Below, one piece after another: positions 25,665 through 34,032 of a stretch of 44,164 nt of DNA (its first letter is position 1; each line of letters starts with the position of its first letter). The translations under genes were made by a program, and so were the position numbers. Under the pieces are notes generated by a model. That model was not told the DNA's origin, ran no database searches, and was given only the letters and a program-made list of their open reading frames with translations. This DNA is from Bacteroidales bacterium UBA1064 (lineage in GTDB: Bacteria; Bacteroidota; Bacteroidia; Bacteroidales; Tenuifilaceae). Location: NCBI GenBank assembly GCA_002316235.1, contig DCDD01000049.1, positions 1-44,164 on the forward strand. Reading direction: 5' to 3'.

Positions 25665-26441
25665 TTAACTTTTAGTAATTACCTGTTCAACGTACTGGAA
25701 AGTGGAGAGGGTTTCGGCTTTTCCATTCCTCACTACTACGGCAAGTTCGTAGTGTGCAGATGGTTTTCCATCCTGCGTTCGAACTGCCCACCCATCACTA
25801 TCCTGGTAAACATACCTTGTTCCCAGGTTAATCATTGGCTCAATACATATAACCAAACCTGCCGGAAGTTTAGGTCCGCGCCCCTTATTGCCATAATTGG
25901 GAACCTCGGGGCTTTCGTGCATGTCGCGCCCAAGGCCATGACCAACCAGCTCCCGAACCACGGAGTAGCCATTACTCTCGGCATGGGTTTGAATCGCATG
26001 TGAAACATCGCCTATGCGGGCACCCTCAACCGCTGCTTCTACACCGTGCTCCAGGCACTCGCGGGTAACCCTGAGCAACCGTTTAACCTGTGGAGCCACA
26101 TCACCAACTTCAAATGTATAGGCCGAATCGCCATAGAATCCATGCATGTAGGTTCCGCAGTCAACCGAAACAATATCTCCCTCGTGCAGCACCCGGTTAG
26201 AAGGAATTCCATGAACCACCACATCGTTAACGGATACACAAAGAGTTGCCGGAAACCCGTCGTAGCCGAGAAAGCCAGGCTTTGCGCCATTATCACGTAT
26301 AAACTCTTCCGCTCTATGGTCCAACTCCTTGGTGGTAATGCCAGGCCGAACTATTTTGGCTACTTCAGCTAGCGTTTTGGAAACCAAATCGTTATTAAGC
26401 CTTAGCAGCTCAATTTCCTCTTCCGTTTTAATTGCAAGCAT
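25665..26441 (-). CDS. map: Methionine aminopeptidase, type I
   Basis: The 258-residue cytosolic enzyme removes the initiator methionine from new proteins. The five metal ligands of the pita-bread fold are present: the Asp of SVDCGTYMHGF, the Asp of GDSAYTF, the His of GHGLGRDMHE, the Glu of CIEPMINLG and the Glu near the end in HYELAVVV. The start at 26441 (MLAIKTEEEIELL) fits the family best; an ATG at 26465 or the TTG at 26468 would add eight or nine residues and abut secY. Its place between secY and infA is common in Bacteroidota. Confidence 0.95.
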   Translation of the reverse strand: MLAIKTEEEIELLRLNNDLVSKTLAEVAKIVRPGITTKELDHRAEEFIRDNGAKPGFLGYDGFPATLCVSVNDVVVHGIPSNRVLHEGDIVSVDCGTYMHGFYGDSAYTFEVGDVAPQVKRLLRVTRECLEHGVEAAVEGARIGDVSHAIQTHAESNGYSVVRELVGHGLGRDMHESPEVPNYGNKGRGPKLPAGLVICIEPMINLGTRYVYQDSDGWAVRTQDGKPSAHYELAVVVRNGKAETLSTFQYVEQVITKS

Positions 26442-26468
26442 TGTAAAGAACTTAGCTGCAGGCATCAA

Positions 26469-27785
26469 CTAGTAACCTGCCCTTCCCTTAACCCGACCAG
26501 ACTTCATCAGTCCGTCGTAGTGTCGCATCAGCAAATGGCTTTCAATTTGCTGTAGTGTATCCAGAACAACTCCTACAAGAATTAACAGCGATGTGCCCCC
26601 AAAAAAGTGTGCAAACTGGTTGTTTACCCCAAGTATCATCGCAAATGCAGGAAGAATGGCTATTATGGCCAGGAAAATTGAACCCGGAAGGGTAATCTTG
26701 GACATGATGGAATCCAAAAACTCCACTGTTTTCTTTCCTGGTTTAACGCCTGGAATAAATCCACCATTTTTTTTCATATCCTCAGCCATCTGGTTGGGAT
26801 TGATGATAATTGCCGTGTAGAAATAGGTGAAAAGGATGATTAAAATTGCAAAGGTAAAGTTGTAAAGGAAGCCGGTATAGTTAAAAGCAGCAGCAATTCC
26901 TGCAGTGGAGTCAAACCGGGCAAACAGCATGGGAATGAACATGATGGCCTGGGCAAAGATTATAGGCATAACGCCTGCTGCGTTCACCTTAAGGGGAATG
27001 TATTGTCTAACGCCACCGTACTGCTTGTTGCCAACAATTCGTTTGGCATACTGAACAGGAATTTTACGGGTTCCCTGAACAAGCAAGATTGTAAACATGA
27101 ATACAACAAAAAGCACAACCAGCTCGGCAAGGAACATAACCAAACCTCCACCAAGCTCCTCGGCCCTTGAGAAGAACTCAGCAACCAGTGCGAAAGGAAG
27201 TCGGGCAATAATCCCAATCATGATTATAAGTGAAATCCCGTTGCCAATACCCTTATCGGTAATCTTTTCGCCAAGCCACATGATAAACATGGTTCCGGCA
27301 ATCAGCACAATGGTAGCAAATATGGTAAAGCTAGCACCTTTAACAATAAAGGCAGACTCAGGAAGCTGGGCATGAAGGTTTGCCAGGTAGGCAGGAGCCT
27401 GAAGAATAAGAATAGCAATGGTAAGAATTCGGGTAATTTGGTTTAGCTTGTTACGACCGCTTTCTCCCTCCTTCTGTAACCGTTGAAAGTAGGGTATTGC
27501 AATTCCAAGTAGCTGCACCACAATGGAGGCTGAAATGTAGGGCATAATACCCAGGGCAAATATGGATGCATTAGAAAAAGCACCACCCGAGAACATGTTC
27601 AGAAGCCCCATGATTCCTTCCTTGGTTTGTTCCTGCAGAGCAGAAAGCTGGTCAGGGTCTAACCCTGGAATTACAATAAAACTACCAAGCCTGTAAACCA
27701 AGAGAATTCCAAGAGTATAGAGGATCCTCTTTCGAAGGTCCTCAATCTTGAAAATATTCTTAAGTGTTTGAATAAAGGATTTCAT
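26469..27785 (-). CDS. secY: Preprotein translocase subunit SecY
   Basis: The 438-residue inner-membrane protein forms the protein-conducting channel with SecE and SecG. Ten hydrophobic segments can be counted, beginning with RILYTLGILLVYRLGSFIV. The first conserved SecY block (LNMFSGGAFSNASIFALGIM, then PYISASIVVQL) and the plug region are clear, and GTRKIPVQYAKRI in a cytosolic loop is diagnostic. It lies four bases behind rplO, the normal spc-operon order. adk, which follows secY in many bacteria, is absent here. Confidence 0.98.
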   Translation of the reverse strand: MKSFIQTLKNIFKIEDLRKRILYTLGILLVYRLGSFIVIPGLDPDQLSALQEQTKEGIMGLLNMFSGGAFSNASIFALGIMPYISASIVVQLLGIAIPYFQRLQKEGESGRNKLNQITRILTIAILILQAPAYLANLHAQLPESAFIVKGASFTIFATIVLIAGTMFIMWLGEKITDKGIGNGISLIIMIGIIARLPFALVAEFFSRAEELGGGLVMFLAELVVLFVVFMFTILLVQGTRKIPVQYAKRIVGNKQYGGVRQYIPLKVNAAGVMPIIFAQAIMFIPMLFARFDSTAGIAAAFNYTGFLYNFTFAILIILFTYFYTAIIINPNQMAEDMKKNGGFIPGVKPGKKTVEFLDSIMSKITLPGSIFLAIIAILPAFAMILGVNNQFAHFFGGTSLLILVGVVLDTLQQIESHLLMRHYDGLMKSGRVKGRAGY

Positions 27786-27789
27786 CCAT

Positions 27790-28236
27790 TTAAATTTTAA
27801 CAGCCGTTCCGTTGGCTGATTCGATAGCCTCGATTGCTTTTTTAGAAAATGCGTGGGCTTTAACCTCTAGCTTTGCAGTAAGTTCGCCCTTAGCAAGAAT
27901 TTTGATACGCTCGTTACGGGTAACCAACCCTGCTTCAATCAGGGTATCCACGTCAATAATTGAATATCCATTTTTCTCAGCCAGCGCCTGTAGTGTCCCG
28001 ATGTTAATGGCCTGGTATTCAATCCTGAATGGATTTTTAAAACCATATTTAGGCATTCGTCGCTGCAGGGGCATCTGGCCACCCTCGAAACCAACCTTGT
28101 AGGAATGGCCCGAACGCGATTGTGCTCCCTTTTGACCGCGTCCGCTGGTTCTGCCGTGCCCGGATCCCGTTCCACGTCCAACCCTTTTCCGATTGCGGGT
28201 AGATCCCTTGGCCGGTTTTAAGTTATTTAGATTCAT
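27790..28236 (-). CDS. rplO: Large ribosomal subunit protein uL15
   Basis: The 148-residue protein begins MNLNNLKPAKGS and has the Gly/Arg-rich extension RVGRGTGSGHGRTSGRG, then GFEGGQMPLQRRMPK. The extension reaches deep into the 23S rRNA. An alternative ATG four codons upstream (28248) exists; the chosen start matches the family N-terminus. It lies between rpmD (31 bases) and secY (4 bases). Confidence 0.97.
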   Translation of the reverse strand: MNLNNLKPAKGSTRNRKRVGRGTGSGHGRTSGRGQKGAQSRSGHSYKVGFEGGQMPLQRRMPKYGFKNPFRIEYQAINIGTLQALAEKNGYSIIDVDTLIEAGLVTRNERIKILAKGELTAKLEVKAHAFSKKAIEAIESANGTAVKI

Positions 28237-28267
28237 AGTTTTATCCATTTTTAAGGTTCTGTAGGTA

Positions 28268-28441
28268 CTACTCCACCCGTATAAGGTGTCTTACCTTGGC
28301 TATCATGCCCAATACCTGTGGAGTACCTTCTACTTCAACGGTTTGATGCATTCTTTTAATGCCCAGCGACCTGAGGGTACGCCGTTGGCGTTCTGGGTGG
28401 CCAATAACGCTCTTGATTTGGGTAATTTTAACTTTTGCCAT
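28268..28441 (-). CDS. rpmD: Large ribosomal subunit protein uL30
   Basis: This 57-residue gene is short but clear. The translation begins MAKVKITQIKSVIG and contains ERQRRTLRSLGIKRM and VLGMIAKVRHLIRVE, typical of L30. The length matches the bacterial family (about 58-60). It sits 12 bases behind rpsE and 31 ahead of rplO, the standard spc order. Confidence 0.97.
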   Translation of the reverse strand: MAKVKITQIKSVIGHPERQRRTLRSLGIKRMHQTVEVEGTPQVLGMIAKVRHLIRVE

Positions 28442-28453
28442 GGCTTTAAAAAA

Positions 28454-28975
28454 CTAACCGTTAAAAACTTTGCTTAATGAGATACCCCGTTGTTCGGCAA
28501 TAGTTCTGGCATCACGAAGCTCGAGAAGTGCCATTACCGTAGCTTTAACCAAGTTGTGAGGGTTAGATGAGCCTTTAGATTTTGCCAGCACATCGGTAAT
28601 TCCAACGCTCTCCAGCACTGCGCGCATGGCGCCTCCCGCCTTAACCCCTGTTCCCTGGGAGGCAGGTCTGATGATAACCTTGGCACCACCGTACTTGGCT
28701 TCCTGCTCGTGGGGAATAGTACCCTTGAAAACCGGTATTTTAACCAGGTTTTTCTTGGCATCTTCAATACCCTTGGCAATGGCGGCAGTAACTTCACTGG
28801 CTTTACCCAAACCGTAACCCACAACGCCATCCTCGTTGCCAACTACTACAATTGCTGAAAAGCTGAAAGTCCGGCCACCTTTGGTAACCTTGGTTACACG
28901 CTGTATGCTTACCAGCCGATCCTTTAACTCCAGGTCGCTGGCTTTTACCCTATGTATGTTAGTGTTTGCTGACAT
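28454..28975 (-). CDS. rpsE: Small ribosomal subunit protein uS5
   Basis: The 173-residue protein helps keep decoding accurate at the mRNA entry site. It shows the S5 N-terminal domain (VTKGGRTFSFSAIVVVG, then GYGLGKASEVTAAI) and the C-terminal IIRPASQGTGVKAGGAMRAV. The VTKGGR loop, where spectinomycin-resistance changes fall in other bacteria, is unaltered. It lies five bases behind rplR. Confidence 0.98.
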   Translation of the reverse strand: MSANTNIHRVKASDLELKDRLVSIQRVTKVTKGGRTFSFSAIVVVGNEDGVVGYGLGKASEVTAAIAKGIEDAKKNLVKIPVFKGTIPHEQEAKYGGAKVIIRPASQGTGVKAGGAMRAVLESVGITDVLAKSKGSSNPHNLVKATVMALLELRDARTIAEQRGISLSKVFNG

Positions 28976-28980
28976 TATCG

Positions 28981-29340
28981 TTAGAATTTAAGTCCTGATT
29001 CCCGAGCTGCATCGGCTAATGCCTTAACCCTACCATGGTATAGGTAGCCACTGCGGTCAAACACCACGGTGGTAATTCCCTTTTCCAGGGCATTCTTTGC
29101 AGCCAGCTGCCCAACCAATTTGGCCTGTTCGGTTTTGGTAATTTTAGGTTTCCCAGCAATATCCTTTACCATCGACGATGCGCTGGCTAAAGTTCGACCG
29201 GTAACGTCATCCACAAACTGAACATAAATATTGGTATTACTCCTAAAAACCGTTAATCGTGGTTTTTCAGCCGTACCCGAAATTTTCTTCCGAATTCGTC
29301 TCCTTATACGAAGCCTTCTTTCCTCTTTACTTAAAGCCAT
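28981..29340 (-). CDS. rplR: Large ribosomal subunit protein uL18
   Basis: The 119-residue protein binds 5S rRNA with L5 and L25. It begins MALSKEERRLRIRRRIRKK and contains KPRLTVFRSNTNIYVQ, VGQLAAKNALEKGI and VVFDRSGYLYHGRVKALA, the L18 signature. It lies 21 bases behind rplF and 5 before rpsE. Confidence 0.98.
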   Translation of the reverse strand: MALSKEERRLRIRRRIRKKISGTAEKPRLTVFRSNTNIYVQFVDDVTGRTLASASSMVKDIAGKPKITKTEQAKLVGQLAAKNALEKGITTVVFDRSGYLYHGRVKALADAARESGLKF

Positions 29341-29361
29341 ATCTCAAAATAGATTAACAGG

Positions 29362-29916
29362 TTACACACTTGCCGACTTACCGGCTTTTCTACGAACAAC
29401 TTCGCCAACAAAACGAATACCCTTTCCTTTGTAGGGTTCAGGTTTACGGAGAGAGCGTATCTTGGCAGCTACCTGTCCTAACAGCTGCTTGTCAATGCTC
29501 TTCAGGGTGATTGTAGGGTTTCCCTTACGTTCGGTTTTGGTTTCAACCTTCACCTCGTTTGGAAGGAGGAAATCGATGTCATGCGAAAAGCCGAGGCTCA
29601 GCTGAAGCAGCTGCCCTTTGGCTTCGGCCTTGTACCCAACACCAATCAACTCCTGTTGAAGCTCCCAACCCGTTGAAACACCAATCACCATGTTGTTAAT
29701 CAGGGCTCGGTAAAGTCCATGAAGGGATCGATGGCGTTTTTGATCGGTTGGTCTGGTGAGAACAACTAGGTTTCCCTGTAAGTTGACGGTGATGTCCGGG
29801 TCAACTTTCTGGGAGAGCTCTCCCAGAGGGCCTTTTACGCTTACCACATTATCGGCGCTAATTTTAACGCTTACACCCTGTGGTAGGTTTACAGGTTTAT
29901 TTCCGATCCTAGACAT
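29362..29916 (-). CDS. rplF: Large ribosomal subunit protein uL6
   Basis: The 184-residue protein has two related domains and sits near the factor-binding centre. It begins MSRIGNKPVNLPQGV and ends with the diagnostic PEPYKGKGIRFVGEVVRRKAGK. A perfect 18-base palindrome lies in the coding sequence at 29809-29826 (residues LGELSQ). It lies 31 bases behind rpsH. Confidence 0.98.
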   Translation of the reverse strand: MSRIGNKPVNLPQGVSVKISADNVVSVKGPLGELSQKVDPDITVNLQGNLVVLTRPTDQKRHRSLHGLYRALINNMVIGVSTGWELQQELIGVGYKAEAKGQLLQLSLGFSHDIDFLLPNEVKVETKTERKGNPTITLKSIDKQLLGQVAAKIRSLRKPEPYKGKGIRFVGEVVRRKAGKSASV

Positions 29917-29947
29917 TAGAAAAATTGTATTTGGTTAGTAAAATTAT

Positions 29948-30346
29948 TTAGTAAACGTAGCATACCACTTCGCCCCCAATATTTTTAACGCGGGCCTCCT
30001 TGTCGGTCATAATGCCCTGGGATGTGCTGATAATGGCCACACCTAACCCGTTGAGCACCCGGGGTAGTTCTCTGGCATTAGTGTACTTACGTAATCCTGG
30101 TCTGCTAACTCTTTCAATGTGCTTAATAGCATTCTTTTTAGTTTCAGGATGGTACTTCAGGGCAATTTTGATAGTACCCTGTTTGCCGTCATCCTCAAAC
30201 TTATAGTTCAAAATGTAGCCTTTTTCGAAAAGAATTCGGCTCATTTCCAGCTTCATTTTTGAAGCGGGTATTTCAACCACCCGATGGTTGGCCATAACGG
30301 CGTTACGAATTCGGGTGAGGTAATCTGCTATGGGGTCGGTAATCAT
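29948..30346 (-). CDS. rpsH: Small ribosomal subunit protein uS8
   Basis: The 132-residue protein binds the central domain of 16S rRNA. It begins MITDPIADYLTRIRNAVMA and ends with the signature STSQGIMTDKEARVKNIGGE. In E. coli S8 represses the spc operon by binding mRNA near the L5 start; no comparable structure was recognised here. It lies 24 bases behind rpsN. Confidence 0.98.
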   Translation of the reverse strand: MITDPIADYLTRIRNAVMANHRVVEIPASKMKLEMSRILFEKGYILNYKFEDDGKQGTIKIALKYHPETKKNAIKHIERVSRPGLRKYTNARELPRVLNGLGVAIISTSQGIMTDKEARVKNIGGEVVCYVY

Positions 30347-30370
30347 TGTAAACTAAAATTATGTTGTGTT

Positions 30371-30640
30371 TTACCAGCTTGCTTTCTTTATGCCGGGAAT
30401 AAGCCCTTTTGAAGCCATTTCCCTGAATGTGATTCTGCTAACGCCAAACTGACGCATGTACCCGCGGGGCCTGCCCGTAATCATGCAGCGGTTATGAAGG
30501 CGAATAGGATTAGAGTTACGGGGTAACTTCTGAAGACCAATAAAATCGCCTTCTGCTTTAAGCTTTGCACGTTTCTCTGCGTATTTCTCAACAAGTTTTG
30601 CTCGCTTCACCTCACGGGCTTTCATCGACTCTTTTGCCAT
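30371..30640 (-). CDS. rpsN: Small ribosomal subunit protein uS14, long zinc-free type
   Basis: The 89-residue protein begins MAKESMKAREVKRAKLVEKY and contains LPRNSNPIRLHNRC and GRPRGYMRQFGVSRITFREM. It is the long form without the two CxxC pairs of the zinc-binding short form; only one cysteine is left. It lies three bases behind rplE, in the standard spc position. Confidence 0.98.
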   Translation of the reverse strand: MAKESMKAREVKRAKLVEKYAEKRAKLKAEGDFIGLQKLPRNSNPIRLHNRCMITGRPRGYMRQFGVSRITFREMASKGLIPGIKKASW

Positions 30641-30643
30641 ATA

Positions 30644-31201
30644 CTAGTTCTTTTTAGCATTTTTAAAGGGTAAACCGAATTCACGCAGAAGGGCATATGC
30701 CTCCTCGTCATTGTTGGTGGAGGTAACAAAAGTTATCTCCATGCCCAGCAACCTGTTAATTTTATCCATGTCGATTTCAGGGAAAATTATTTGCTCCTCA
30801 ATGCCCAGGGTGTAGTTACCCCGTCCGTCGAGCTTATCGTTAATACCCTTGAAATCGCGTATCCGGGGAAGCGAAACGTTGATCAGACGTTCCATAAACT
30901 CGTACATTCTGTCGCGACGAAGGGTAACTTTAAGACCTATAGGAACGTTCTTACGAAGCTTGAAGTTTGAAATATCCTTCCTCGAAAAAGTTTGCACAGC
31001 TTTTTGTCCAGCTATAAGGGTAAGATCGGCCTGGGCTGCCTCAATAATTTTCCTATCGGAAACAGCCTGACCAACGCCCTGGTTGATGACAATCTTTTCC
31101 AGCCGGGGAACCTGCATCACGCTTTTGTATCCAAACTCCTTCATCAAAGCGGGAACAATTTCCTCCTTATACTTCCTTTTGAAATTGGCAACGTATTCCA
31201 T
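30644..31201 (-). CDS. rplE: Large ribosomal subunit protein uL5
   Basis: The 185-residue protein binds 5S rRNA and touches the P-site tRNA. It shows VPRLEKIVINQGVGQA, FKLRKNVPIGLKVTLR, then LPRIRDFKGI, the L5 signature. The start codon overlaps the rplX stop by one base (TAATG), a sign of translational coupling. Confidence 0.98.
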   Translation of the reverse strand: MEYVANFKRKYKEEIVPALMKEFGYKSVMQVPRLEKIVINQGVGQAVSDRKIIEAAQADLTLIAGQKAVQTFSRKDISNFKLRKNVPIGLKVTLRRDRMYEFMERLINVSLPRIRDFKGINDKLDGRGNYTLGIEEQIIFPEIDMDKINRLLGMEITFVTSTNNDEEAYALLREFGLPFKNAKKN

Positions 31202-31524
31202 TACTTAATCTCCTCTCCTGATTTTTTTGAGTATCTAACCAGCTTTCCCTTATCGTTAAGCCTGCGGCCAATGCGGGTAGGCTTACCTGATGCAGGATCA
31301 ATCAGCATCAGGTTGGATATATGAATTGGGGCTTCCATCTTGATAATTCCACCCTGAGGGTACTTGGAGTTGGGCTTGGTATGCTTGGACACCATGTTAA
31401 CCCCTTCAACAAAGGCGCGCTGTTTGCTTACCTGAACGCTAAGCACTCTGCCCTGCTTGCCCTTGCTTTCCCCAGAAATGACGTAAACAAGGTCCCCTTT
31501 CTTTATATGTAGCTTGCTTGCCAT
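31201..31524 (-). CDS. rplX: Large ribosomal subunit protein uL24
   Basis: The 107-residue protein is an early assembly starter of the large subunit. The KOW motif is clear (KKGDLVYVISGESKGKQGRV), followed by VEGVNMVSKHTKP. It lies 22 bases behind rplN and overlaps rplE by one base. Confidence 0.98.
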   Translation of the reverse strand: MASKLHIKKGDLVYVISGESKGKQGRVLSVQVSKQRAFVEGVNMVSKHTKPNSKYPQGGIIKMEAPIHISNLMLIDPASGKPTRIGRRLNDKGKLVRYSKKSGEEIK

Positions 31525-31546
31525 ATGTAATTTGAATTTTAAGGGA

Positions 31547-31912
31547 TTACAGCACCTCGGGTGCTAGTGATACAATTTTCATGTAGTTATCCCGGAGCTC
31601 CCTGGCCACGGGACCAAATATGCGGGTTCCGCGAATTTCGCCTTGTGCATTAAGCAGCACACAGGCGTTATCATCGAAACGGATATAGGAGCCGTCGGGC
31701 CTGCGTATTTCCTTTTTAGTTCTAACGACTACTGCTTTTGAAACGGTACCCTTCTTAATTTCGCCAGAAGGAATGGCATTTTTCACGGTAACGACAATCA
31801 CATCGCCAATCCGGGCATAGCGCATGCCGGTACCACCGAGAACGCGAATGCACAAAACCTCTTTGGCTCCACTGTTATCGGCTACTTTTAATCGTGTTTC
31901 CTGCTGTATCAT
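31547..31912 (-). CDS. rplN: Large ribosomal subunit protein uL14
   Basis: The 121-residue protein forms an inter-subunit bridge. It begins MIQQETRLKVADNSGAKEV and contains RYARIGDVIVVTVKNAIP, ending GTRIFGPVARELR then FMKIVSLAPEVL-like sequence, all typical. It lies two bases behind rpsQ. Confidence 0.98.
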   Translation of the reverse strand: MIQQETRLKVADNSGAKEVLCIRVLGGTGMRYARIGDVIVVTVKNAIPSGEIKKGTVSKAVVVRTKKEIRRPDGSYIRFDDNACVLLNAQGEIRGTRIFGPVARELRDNYMKIVSLAPEVL

Positions 31913-31914
31913 GG

Positions 31915-32178
31915 CTACTTCGCTCTTTCAATTATTTCAACTAATCTCCAGCGTTTCAGCTTGCTGAGAGGACGGGTTTCCATTATCTTCACCACATCGC
32001 CTATGTTGCAGGTATTTGCCTCATCATGGGCGTAAAATTTGGTGGTTTTTTTCACGTACTTTCCGTATGTAGGATGTTTTACTTTGCGGTGAACAGCAAC
32101 TACAATAGACTTGTCCATCTTATTGCTAACCACAACACCTGTTCGTACCTTTCGTAAATTTCGCTTAACTTCTTCCAT
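31915..32178 (-). CDS. rpsQ: Small ribosomal subunit protein uS17
   Basis: The 87-residue OB-fold protein binds 16S rRNA in the 5' domain. It contains KVRTGVVVSNKMDKSIVVAV, YGKYVKKTTKFYAHDE and GDVVKIMETRPLSKLKRWRL, the S17 signature. It lies 12 bases behind rpmC and two before rplN. Confidence 0.98.
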   Translation of the reverse strand: MEEVKRNLRKVRTGVVVSNKMDKSIVVAVHRKVKHPTYGKYVKKTTKFYAHDEANTCNIGDVVKIMETRPLSKLKRWRLVEIIERAK

Positions 32179-32190
32179 TGCAATTCAACA

Positions 32191-32391
32191 TTACTGGTTC
32201 TGACTTAGCTTCCGTTGGGTTAAGATTGTTTTCAACCGGGCAATAGTACGACGCGATTCCTTAATCTTCATGGGGTTGTCCAGCGGTGAAATGCTATGGT
32301 TTAACTTGAGCTTAAGGAGGTTGGTCTTTTCTGCTTCGATTCGTTCAACAATCTCTTTATCGGTAAGTTCTCTTACTTCTGATGCTTTCAT
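32191..32391 (-). CDS. rpmC: Large ribosomal subunit protein uL29
   Basis: The 66-residue helical protein lies at the tunnel exit near the docking site for the signal recognition particle. It shows MKASEVRELTDKEIVERIE, LLKLKLNHSISPLDNPMKI and RRTIARLKTILTQR, typical of L29. It lies seven bases behind rplP. Confidence 0.97.
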   Translation of the reverse strand: MKASEVRELTDKEIVERIEAEKTNLLKLKLNHSISPLDNPMKIKESRRTIARLKTILTQRKLSQNQ

Positions 32392-32398
32392 GTTCTAG

Positions 32399-32827
32399 CT
32401 AGCTTACAGGTTCAACATAATCATTCCGTACTACGAATTTAGTAGCAATGGGAAGTTTTTGAGCGGCCAGGCGGAGAGCTTCCTTGGCAATATCAAGCGA
32501 AACCCCCTCACACTCGAAAAGCATGCGGCCGGGGGTTACCACAGCCACAAAACCCTCAGGTGCTCCTTTTCCCTTTCCCATTCGAACTTCAGCCGGTTTT
32601 TTTGTTATGGGTTTATCGGGAAATATGCGAATCCATATTTGTCCCTCACGCTTCATGTGACGGGTAAGAGCCTGACGGGCAGCTTCAATCTGTCGGCTGG
32701 TAATCCATGCCGAATCCAAAGCCTTAATCCCGAATGAACCGAATGCCAGCTGGTTTCCCCGTTGGGCATTGCCCTTCATTCTACCCTTTTGCTGCCTTCT
32801 ATACTTGGTCTTTTTTGGTTGTAACAT
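32399..32827 (-). CDS. rplP: Large ribosomal subunit protein uL16
   Basis: The 142-residue protein helps place the A-site tRNA. It begins MLQPKKTKYRRQQKGRMKG and contains FGSFGIKALDSAWITSRQIE, RIFPDKPITKKPAEVRMGKG and KGAPEGFVAVVTPGRMLFE. It lies 22 bases behind rpsC. Confidence 0.98.
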   Translation of the reverse strand: MLQPKKTKYRRQQKGRMKGNAQRGNQLAFGSFGIKALDSAWITSRQIEAARQALTRHMKREGQIWIRIFPDKPITKKPAEVRMGKGKGAPEGFVAVVTPGRMLFECEGVSLDIAKEALRLAAQKLPIATKFVVRNDYVEPVS

Positions 32828-32849
32828 TTCCAGAATGCTTTAAGGTGTT

Positions 32850-33581
32850 CTACTTATTACTTTTCTTTTTACGAGCACCATGAGGCCTGGCTTGTCCATG
32901 CCCCGATTGGGCAGGTGCGGCAGATGAAATACCAAGGTTTGGCGAGAGGTCTCTTTTACCGTAAACCAGCCCGTTGCATATCCACACCTTGATACCAATT
33001 AGACCTACCTTGGTGTGGGCTTCGGCCAACGCGTAATCTATGTCGGCACGAAAGGTATGTAGGGGTATTCTTCCCTCCTTGTAGGTTTCGGAACGGGCCA
33101 TTTCAGCTCCACCCAACCGACCCGATACTTGAACCTTTATCCCCTCAGCTCCCATTCTCATGGTTGATGCTATAGCGGTTTTAACGGCTCTGCGGAAGGA
33201 AATTCTTCCCTCGAGCTGCCGTGCAATATTGTTGCTAACTATCACTGCATCCAGGTCGGGGCGTTTTACCTCAAATATGTTGATCTGCACCTCCTTGTTG
33301 GTAATTTTACGAAGCTCCTCCTTCAACTTGTCAACCTCCTGGCCACCTTTTCCAATGATGATTCCCGGACGGGCAGTGTGAATGGTAACGGTAATCAGCT
33401 TCAGGGTGCGCTCAATTACAATTTTTGAAAGGCTGGCCTTGGAGAGCCTCTCGTTTAGGTATTCGCGAATTTTATAGTCTTCAACTAGCTTTTGAGAGTA
33501 GTTTTTACCCCCATACCAGTTTGAATCCCAACCCTTTATGATTCCAAGCCTGTTTGATATTGGATTAACTTTCTGTCCCAT
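32850..33581 (-). CDS. rpsC: Small ribosomal subunit protein uS3
   Basis: The 243-residue protein lines the mRNA entry and has helicase activity with S4 and S5. It begins MGQKVNPISNRLGIIKGWD, carries a KH domain (RPGIIIGKGGQEVDKLKEEL) and the S3 C-terminal domain (IASTMRMGAEGIKVQVSGRL, then RAEMARSE-like). The final ~25 residues form a basic tail. A longer reading from 33620 would overlap rplV; the start at 33581 matches the family. Confidence 0.98.
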   Translation of the reverse strand: MGQKVNPISNRLGIIKGWDSNWYGGKNYSQKLVEDYKIREYLNERLSKASLSKIVIERTLKLITVTIHTARPGIIIGKGGQEVDKLKEELRKITNKEVQINIFEVKRPDLDAVIVSNNIARQLEGRISFRRAVKTAIASTMRMGAEGIKVQVSGRLGGAEMARSETYKEGRIPLHTFRADIDYALAEAHTKVGLIGIKVWICNGLVYGKRDLSPNLGISSAAPAQSGHGQARPHGARKKKSNK

Positions 33582-33588
33582 GTAGCTG

Positions 33589-34005
33589 TTAGTTGTTAGT
33601 ATCGTTAATTGCTGGAGCACTATCTACTATCACGGTAACGTGATTAGAGCGCTTACGAATACGGTGTGCGCGTCCCTGTGGTGCAGTTCTAATTCTTTTC
33701 AGGGTTCTTCCCTGGTCAACGAATATCTCCTTAACAAAGAGGTTGGCATCCTCCAGGCGTATGCCTTCATTCTTCGACTTCCAGTTGGCAATTGCCGAAA
33801 GGAGCAGCTTATGCACATCCTTTGAGGCATGTTTTGGGCTGAACTTCAGTATGTTAAGGGCTGTATTTACATCTTTTCCACGTATCTGATCCACCACCAA
33901 GCGCATTTTGCGGGGAGAGGACGGGCAGTTGCGAAGAACAGCCATCGCCTTGTCCTTTCTCTCTTCTTTAAGCCTATTGGCCATTTCACGTTTTCTTGCA
34001 CCCAT
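33589..34005 (-). CDS. rplV: Large ribosomal subunit protein uL22
   Basis: The 138-residue protein lines the nascent-peptide tunnel with its beta hairpin. It begins MGARKREMANRLKEER and contains NCPSSPRKMRLVVDQIRGK and the hairpin with TLKRIRTAPQGRAHRIRKRS. The N-terminal MGARK extension is usual in Bacteroidota. It lies 27 bases behind rpsS. Confidence 0.98.
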   Translation of the reverse strand: MGARKREMANRLKEERKDKAMAVLRNCPSSPRKMRLVVDQIRGKDVNTALNILKFSPKHASKDVHKLLLSAIANWKSKNEGIRLEDANLFVKEIFVDQGRTLKRIRTAPQGRAHRIRKRSNHVTVIVDSAPAINDTNN

Positions 34006-34032
34006 TGCTTAATATCAATTTAGTGAATTCAC

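Noticed and set aside
26442..26468. Nine-residue N-terminal extension of methionine aminopeptidase from a TTG next to the secY stop
   Set aside because: Family N-termini start at the later methionine (26441), and TTG is a poor start when ATGs are available.
29809..29826. Perfect 18-base palindrome inside rplF
   Set aside because: It encodes LGELSQ in frame in a conserved gene, so codon choice alone can explain it; no regulatory position is apparent.
33582..33620. N-terminal extension of rpsC overlapping rplV
   Set aside because: The conserved S3 start MGQKVNP begins at 33581, and the extra residues are out of family.
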